This document shows, one piece after another, positions 40,415 to 44,683 of a DNA stretch of 44,683 nt. Each line of letters begins with the position of its first letter. Position 1 is the first letter of the stretch. The stretch spans positions 1-44,683 of the forward strand of contig JAJZYB010000012.1 in NCBI GenBank assembly GCA_021806135.1. The letters run 5' to 3'. The position numbers were made by a program, and so were the translations under genes. A model generated the notes under the pieces. The model was given only the letters and a program-made list of their open reading frames with translations, ran no database searches and was not told the origin of the DNA. Origin of the DNA: Thermoplasmata archaeon. GTDB taxonomy: Archaea > Thermoplasmatota > Thermoplasmata > Lutacidiplasmatales > UBA184.

Positions 40415-41334
40415 GGGCCCCCACCCCCGGGTTCGCCGAACCGGAAGGGCTCTGGCCGGGAGAACGAGAGCCCGTAGAGCCGTCGGGGGGCCTCGACGAA
40501 GGGGATCGCAAGCTGACGCTCCCGGTCCGCGGAGGACCCCGCTCCCGCTTCCCCCTCCCAGAGCTCCCGTGCCCGGCGGGGGACCGTCTCCAGCGAGAGC
40601 ACCGCCCCGGGTCGCTGAGGATCGTCCAGATAGTCCGTCTCCAGGAACCAGGGTCCCGGGTCCGTCAGGGCCTGGCGAACGAGCGGCCGTTTGGCCAGGA
40701 AGGAGGGGGTGATCCCGAACCGTTCCTTCGGGTCCCGATAGGTCCGGGTGTAGTGCTTCACCAGCCGCTCGGGAGAGAGTCCCTCCTGGCGGGCCAACGC
40801 CTCCAGGCCACGATACCCCTCTCCATCGAGGTCCTCGGTGTGGAGGACGAGCGGGCAGCCCACGTCCCTCGCCAGGGCCACCGCCTCCCGGAGGACCCGT
40901 TCCTGGGCCTCGCGCACGCCCTCCGGCACCGGGAAGTGGGCGCGTCCCACCTCTCCGAGGGCCACCGCCCGTCCCTCCTCCACGAAGCGCGCGGCCTCCC
41001 GGAGAGCCCTTCGCTGCAGGTCTTCGGCGGACGTGAGTCCCAGGCGTTCGGCTTGTCCGATGAGATCCACCGGGTACGGCGCCACCACGGGGTAGGTGAG
41101 GACCGAGACGGACTCCTGGACCTTCGCGGCGATGGCGACCGTGGTCTCGAACTGCTCCCGGTACTCTTCGACGCTCCCCGGGGCGCCGGGACGATAGGAT
41201 TGGGTGGCAAGAAAGAGGTGGGTCCCGCCGAGGGCGGCGAAGCGTCGGGTCGCCTCGAGTCCCGGCGCACCAGGGTGAAGGTGGGCGTGATGGTCCACGA
41301 TGGGAAGGGGGAAAGGGTGGGAAGATGGGGCCAT
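40411..41334 (-). CDS. TatD-like metal-dependent hydrolase
   Basis: A 307-residue TIM-barrel metallohydrolase of the TatD-related archaeal type (COG1099-like). The opening IVDHHAHLHPG gives the metal-binding His16 and His18, ALGEVGRAHFP the conserved Glu128, LVLHTED His165, VKHYTR His194, and FLETDYLDDP the last Asp ligand. TatD nucleases act on DNA in other organisms; activity here is not proven. The ATG at 41334 is 21 bp after the tbp stop, and the gene overlaps tmk by 4 bp. Confidence 0.85.
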   Translation of the reverse strand: MAPSSHPFPLPIVDHHAHLHPGAPGLEATRRFAALGGTHLFLATQSYRPGAPGSVEEYREQFETTVAIAAKVQESVSVLTYPVVAPYPVDLIGQAERLGLTSAEDLQRRALREAARFVEEGRAVALGEVGRAHFPVPEGVREAQERVLREAVALARDVGCPLVLHTEDLDGEGYRGLEALARQEGLSPERLVKHYTRTYRDPKERFGITPSFLAKRPLVRQALTDPGPWFLETDYLDDPQRPGAVLSLETVPRRARELWEGEAGAGSSADRERQLAIPFVEAPRRLYGLSFSRPEPFRFGEPGGGGP

Positions 41335-41355
41335 GACGCGGATCGGCCCGAAGGC

Positions 41356-41904
41356 TCAGCGCAGGAGGCCCGCGCCCTGGAGCTCCTTGGTGATCTTCTG
41401 GACCGCCACTTCCACGTCGGAGGGCTTCCGGGCACCGGTGCAGACGAGCTTCCCGCTCCCGAAGAGGAGCACCACCACGCGGGGTTCCTCGATCCGGCAG
41501 ACCAGGCCCGGGAACTGCTCCGGCTCGTACTCCACGCGCTCCAGACCCAGGGTGACGGCGATGGCGTTGAGATTGATCTCGCTCTCCAGGTCCGAGGAGG
41601 CCACAATGTTCTGGACTTCGATCTTCGGGCGGGTGTTGACCTTCTGCCCGGCCTTGCGGATCTGCTGGGCGACCTTGTGGATGGATTCCTCCACCTCGGC
41701 CATGCTCTTCGCCCCGGTGCAGACCACCTTGCCGCTACGGAAGAGCAGGATGGCCGTCTTCGGCTGCTTCAGCCGGTAGATGAGCCCCGGGAACTGTTCC
41801 GGTTCGTACTCGGCGCCATCCAGGGCGAGGGCGATCGACTGCAGATCGAGCTCGTCGCCGAGGGATGTGGAGGCGACCACGTTCTCGATCCGGATCTTGG
41901 CCAT
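41356..41904 (-). CDS. tbp: TATA-box binding protein
   Basis: A 182-residue saddle-shaped general transcription factor made of two direct repeats of about 90 residues. Each repeat contains the YEPEQFPGL stretch and the LLFxSGKxVCTGA stretch, once near residues 33-66 and once near 123-158. The usual acidic C-terminal tail of archaeal TBP is absent. It is the first gene of a seven-gene leftward run. A TATTTAAAT box is centred 28 bp before its ATG, so the TBP gene has one of the strongest TATA boxes of the window and could bind its own product. Confidence 0.97.
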   Translation of the reverse strand: MAKIRIENVVASTSLGDELDLQSIALALDGAEYEPEQFPGLIYRLKQPKTAILLFRSGKVVCTGAKSMAEVEESIHKVAQQIRKAGQKVNTRPKIEVQNIVASSDLESEINLNAIAVTLGLERVEYEPEQFPGLVCRIEEPRVVVLLFGSGKLVCTGARKPSDVEVAVQKITKELQGAGLLR

Positions 41905-41927
41905 TTAGGAGGGCCCCGAGACGGGCC

Positions 41928-41936
41928 TATTTAAAT
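41928..41936 (-). promoter_or_regulatory. TATA box for the tbp operon
   Basis: On the minus strand ATTTAAATA is centred 28 bp before the tbp ATG at 41904. A second AT run, GGTTTTTAAGC at about 41938-41948, could drive rightward transcription into the adjacent non-coding gap. Confidence 0.7.
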
Positions 41937-42579
41937 CTGGTTTTTAAGCTTTGCCCTCGTCCCAGGGGTCCCTTGGCGGCCCTGTGCCCTCTCCGAAGTG
42001 GGGGGGTGGGTCTGGGACGGAGGGTGTGGTCCTGTCGGGCTCTCCCGGCAGCGCCGGGTGGAGGAAACCCTCCCCGTTGCCGAGGATTCCGACCTTTCCC
42101 CGGGGAGGCTCGCTTGGCCCGCGGAGGGGCCCGGTCCGTACCGGTCGCGGGAAGACGCCTGAGGGAAGCGGAAGAGAGGCTGGTAGGGGCCGGCTGGAAG
42201 GCGTTGGCCGGTCCGTTCGTCGAGGACCGTCAGGATGTGGGTGCCGCCGTCCGCGGCCGGTCCGGTCGGACCGATCTGGGCGGGAGGTGTGATGGGGGCC
42301 TTCGCTTCGCGAGGTGTCGGTGGCCTTCGGGGTTGCCGCGCGGGCGCGGGACGTTCCCGCCCTGGGATGGTGGCCGTCTGCCGGTGGGGCGCCAGGTACG
42401 GGGTACTCTCTCCGTTCGGGAACGGACGGCAGCCGCCCTACGCCCGCTCACCCCGGGCCCTCCGGATCGTCCGGTACGCGGACGGGATGTTCTGCCGGCT
42501 CTCCTTGCCGGAGCCCCTGCCGGGCCCGTTCGGAGGTTTCGAACACGATCCGCCGGCTCCCGACGGCCCCCGGGGCCGG
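41937..42579. other. long non-coding gap upstream of tbp
   Basis: About 640 bp between the tbp promoter and the end of the ABC permease. Short perfect stems include GGTCCG/CGGACC (42259-42272), GCGGGA/TCCCGC (42346-42360) and a GGAGG-AAAC-CCTCC-like element near 42059-42075. A plus-strand TATA-like TTTTTAAG at 41940-41947 points into it. No frame has coding character. A structured RNA is possible, but I could not match RNase P or SRP RNA signatures. Confidence 0.45.
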
Positions 42580-43446
42580 TCAATAGGTGGCGAGCGTGCC
42601 ATCTTCCCGGACCCGCCGGAGGGTCCAGCGGAAGAACCAGAGCCCGAGCGGGATGGTGACCACCGTGTAGAAGACCATCCAGAGCAGGTCGGGGAGGACC
42701 GGGCCAAACCCGGCCCCGGCCAACAGGGTGGCTCGGACCGCATCGAGCCCGAAGGTGAGGGGAATCAGGTAGGAGACCACTTGGAGGCCCCCGGGGAGGT
42801 AGCTCACCGGGAAGAAGACCCCGCCGAAGAGCTGGGTGTACAGGGTGAAGAAGACCGCCACCGGGTTGCCTTGCTTCATCCAGAGGATGAACGACGAGGC
42901 GATGATGGCCATGCCCAGATTGCTCACGATGAGGAGGATCACGGAGACGACCACGGCGGCCAGGGTCACGTGGAAGACCACGCCCAGGAAGACGGCCCCG
43001 ACGGCCAGGATGCAGGCCATGGCCAAGAGGTTCAGCATGACCCCGAAGACCGTGGAGTAGGCCAGCACCGCGGAGGGAGAGGTCGGGGACAGGAGCAGGT
43101 GCTCGAGGGTCCCCATCATCTGCTCGGAGCGGATGCGCTGGGCCAGCATCGCATAGAGGCTCGTGACGAAACCCTGGAAGGCGAGCCCGACGACAAAGAA
43201 GGCGATGTAGCCCTGTCCGTTCCCGGCGAAGGGGGAGCTGCTCGAACTGCTCGTGAGGAACCCGGCCAGGAGGAAGTAGAAGAAGACCGGGACGACCCAG
43301 CCCACCAAGGTGAGGAAGGCCTGGGCCGGGTAGCTCAGCCAGACCGCCCATCCCCGGAGGAAGGTGAACAGGTAGGCCTTCCGCAGGATGTCGCGGAAGG
43401 GGAACCCCGCGCCTTCCGTGGCCGTAGAGGCCCTGGTGGCGCTCAA
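42580..43446 (-). CDS. ABC-2 type transporter permease
   Basis: A 288-residue membrane protein of the ABC-2 family with about six transmembrane helices. After a short cytosolic start (FPFRDILRKAYLFTFLRGW) come the first helix LTLVGWVVPVFFYFLLAG, the ERIR-like SEQMMGTLEHLLLSPTSPSAV segment that is diagnostic for the family, and FFTLYTQLFGGVFFPVSYLPGGL. The TTG at 43446 is chosen because it overlaps the ATPase stop as TTGA; a longer frame exists only inside the ATPase gene. With the ATPase it forms an exporter of unknown substrate; drugs, polysaccharides or lipids are common for the family. Confidence 0.85.
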   Translation of the reverse strand: MSATRASTATEGAGFPFRDILRKAYLFTFLRGWAVWLSYPAQAFLTLVGWVVPVFFYFLLAGFLTSSSSSSPFAGNGQGYIAFFVVGLAFQGFVTSLYAMLAQRIRSEQMMGTLEHLLLSPTSPSAVLAYSTVFGVMLNLLAMACILAVGAVFLGVVFHVTLAAVVVSVILLIVSNLGMAIIASSFILWMKQGNPVAVFFTLYTQLFGGVFFPVSYLPGGLQVVSYLIPLTFGLDAVRATLLAGAGFGPVLPDLLWMVFYTVVTIPLGLWFFRWTLRRVREDGTLATY

Positions 43447-44453
43447 GGGGAGACTCCCGGGACCGGGGCCTCCGCCTCCGAGGCGGTCAGCAGGAACTCC
43501 TCCTCGAGGTCGACCGGCCGGAGGTCCACGGAGTCCACAGCGAGGCCGGCGGTGAGCAGGGCCTGCAGGATCGCCGGCAGCGTCCGCTGCGGGTCCTCCG
43601 TGGCCACCCGGAGCAGGGTCCGCTGGTTCCTCTCCCGGACCTCCCATCGGATGTCCGGGTGTCCCGGCGGCCAGGCCTCCAGAGCGGCCTCCACCCGGCC
43701 GGGGGGTTCCTTCAGCCAGATCCGGGCCACCCGCAGGCTCTCGTCCAGATCGGAGGTGCTCTCGACCGGGGTGAGCTGTCCGTGGGCCATCTTTCCCACC
43801 CGGTCCGCGAGGCGCTCCACGTCTAGGAGATTGTTGGCGCTCAGGAGCACGGTCTGGTGCCGGGCGCGGCACTCCTCGGCGATCAGGCTGCGGATCTCCT
43901 CCGAGGAGAGCGGGTCGAGACTGCTCGTCGGTTCGTCGAGAAGGAGCACCGGGGTCTCCAGGACGAAGGCCCGGATGAAGGCGAGCTTCCGCTGCATGCC
44001 CGTCGAGTAGGTCCGGTAGTCCCGGTCCATGGCGCTCAGGAGCCCCAACTTCATGACCAGCGGGCGGGCCCGGGCCTCCAACGTGCTCCGGCTCATCCCG
44101 TAGAGCCCCGTGAAATACCGGAGGTTCTGCCAGCCGGTCAGCCGATAGTAGAAGGACCGCTCGGAGTTGGTGACGAGTCCGAGACAGGAGCGCACGGCGG
44201 CCTCCTCGGTGCGAAGGTCATGGCCGAGGACCCGGACCTCCCCCGAGGTTGGGAGGAGCAAGGTGGAGATCACTTTCAACAGGGTGGTCTTTCCGGCCCC
44301 GTTCGCTCCGATGAGCCCGTAGATCTGCCCCTCGGGGATGGCCAGGTCGACGTGGTCAAGGGCGAGGCTGTCCGGCGTGGCCGGGGCGAAGGCGGTTCGT
44401 CGGGTCCCCCGGAACCGCTTGACCAAGGCGCGAACGTCGATGACCGGATCCAT
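43443..44453 (-). CDS. ABC-2 type transporter ATPase
   Basis: A 336-residue ATPase. Walker A GANGAGKTT is at 49-57, the signature is the variant YSTGMQRKL at 149-157 and Walker B VLLLDEP at 169-175. TNSERSFYYRLTGWQNL after the Q-loop is characteristic of ABC-2 exporters such as polysaccharide or drug systems. The C-terminal 110 residues (about 225-336) form an extra domain with DIRWEVRERNQRTLLRVA, seen in many ABC-2 ATPases. The ATG start is at 44453, and the stop overlaps the permease start. Confidence 0.88.
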   Translation of the reverse strand: MDPVIDVRALVKRFRGTRRTAFAPATPDSLALDHVDLAIPEGQIYGLIGANGAGKTTLLKVISTLLLPTSGEVRVLGHDLRTEEAAVRSCLGLVTNSERSFYYRLTGWQNLRYFTGLYGMSRSTLEARARPLVMKLGLLSAMDRDYRTYSTGMQRKLAFIRAFVLETPVLLLDEPTSSLDPLSSEEIRSLIAEECRARHQTVLLSANNLLDVERLADRVGKMAHGQLTPVESTSDLDESLRVARIWLKEPPGRVEAALEAWPPGHPDIRWEVRERNQRTLLRVATEDPQRTLPAILQALLTAGLAVDSVDLRPVDLEEEFLLTASEAEAPVPGVSP

Positions 44454-44575
44454 GAACGGCCGGCCCGGAGGCTCCCCGGTTCATACCGCTTCGCCCGTTA
44501 CCACCCTTGAGGGCCTCCCGGGTTCTTCCATCAGCCAGGGAAAGCGGAGCATCAGCCTCTCGTATCCAACGACCG

Positions 44576-44683
44576 TCATTGAGGGACGGCCTCGGGTGGA
44601 GGGGAGCACCCCACCGAGACTGCCCAGGCCGTGAGCCCCGGTTCCAGAGGTCCCGGACCCCGCAACACGCGGAGGAACTCCTG
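44576..44683 (-). CDS. possible 3' end of a gene cut by the window edge
   Basis: On the minus strand the frame is open from the right edge to a TGA at 44576-44578, encoding 35 residues (it ends SVGCSPPPEAVPQ). There is no recognisable motif and the codon pattern is only moderate, so this may be chance. If real it would lie 122 bp upstream of the ABC ATPase on the same strand. Confidence 0.2.
   Translation of the reverse strand, partial: QEFLRVLRGPGPLEPGLTAWAVSVGCSPPPEAVPQ

Noticed and set aside
38643-40511. A 622-codon frame extending the Orc1/Cdc6 protein upstream
   Set aside because: The extra part overlaps tmk in another frame and has non-coding composition; the ATG at 39785 overlaps the tmk stop exactly.
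42055-42080. GAGGAAACCCTCC looks a little like conserved region I of RNase P RNA
   Set aside because: No other conserved RNase P region (such as an ACAGAA element) was found at a sensible distance on either strand.
41865-42659. A 264-codon plus-strand frame across the tbp promoter and gap
   Set aside because: It overlaps tbp antisense, has Arg/Gly/Pro-rich shadow composition and no domain.

Overview
The window reads as a chromosomal segment of a GC-rich archaeon. Diagnostic genes are TATA-box binding protein, aPelota, the tRNA pseudouridine-54 methylase TrmY, the class I CCA-adding enzyme, deoxyhypusine synthase, a PyrB/PyrI pair and an Orc1/Cdc6 ATPase. At least nine genes carry an AT-rich TATA-like element about 25-32 bp before the start codon, which suggests leaderless transcripts. 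A DUF6015-like protein, a wHTH of the archaeal HTH_45 type and an RHH-FtsZ pair point to Thermoplasmatota or a related euryarchaeal line; this placement is an inference. No rRNA, tRNA or CRISPR array was found.

Layout. 32-937: a 2,4-dienoyl-CoA-reductase-like SDR. 955-2495 (-): a CxxCxxCC protein and a hypothetical protein. 2843-4917: pyrB, pyrI and a Gdt1-type cation transporter. 5140-6192: deoxyhypusine synthase. 6339-8575 (-): an operon of a bactofilin-like beta-solenoid, a wHTH and a DUF998 membrane protein. 8921-9549: vapBC, followed by an AT-richer non-coding island with a 13-bp perfect inverted repeat. 10062-13685: sugar and glycan genes (two glycosyltransferases and a zinc-knuckle epimerase). 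13914-15213: a small wHTH and an SDR. 15977-19670: a phosphorelay consisting of a response regulator, a lone Hpt protein and a hybrid kinase. 20219-23832: a tungstate/molybdate ABC importer with its own ModE-like regulator, followed by a lone molybdopterin hydroxylase large subunit (23946-25994). 26063-28355 (-): a GT4 enzyme and Pelota; the region upstream of Pelota holds a probable IS200/IS605 right-end remnant. 28922-30356: a tandem RHH regulator and a divergent FtsZ, preceded by a palindromic operator candidate. 30353-35564: trmY, DUF6015, a SAM methyltransferase, a radical-SAM AmrS enzyme and the CCA-adding enzyme. 35561-41904 (-): a tightly packed seven-gene run from tbp through tatD, tmk, orc1/cdc6, TPR and lipA to a small membrane protein. 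42580-44453 (-): an ABC-2 exporter.

How the parts may work together. The tbp run joins basal transcription, dTTP synthesis and replication initiation under what looks like one strong TATA promoter. The RHH-FtsZ pair resembles the CdrS-FtsZ2 cell-division module known from haloarchaea. The wtp operon could supply Mo or W to the adjacent hydroxylase. The kinase, Hpt and response regulator are enough for a four-step relay, although the first receiver of the kinase has lost its phosphoacceptor Asp.

The most interesting points are the RHH-FtsZ operon with its repeated operator core and a changed T7-loop residue, the phosphorelay, the bactofilin operon, the tbp-orc1 operon, and several long non-coding stretches (9550-10061, 19671-20218, 41905-42579) that could hold RNAs. 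All calls were made by reading the sequence; no database search was run.
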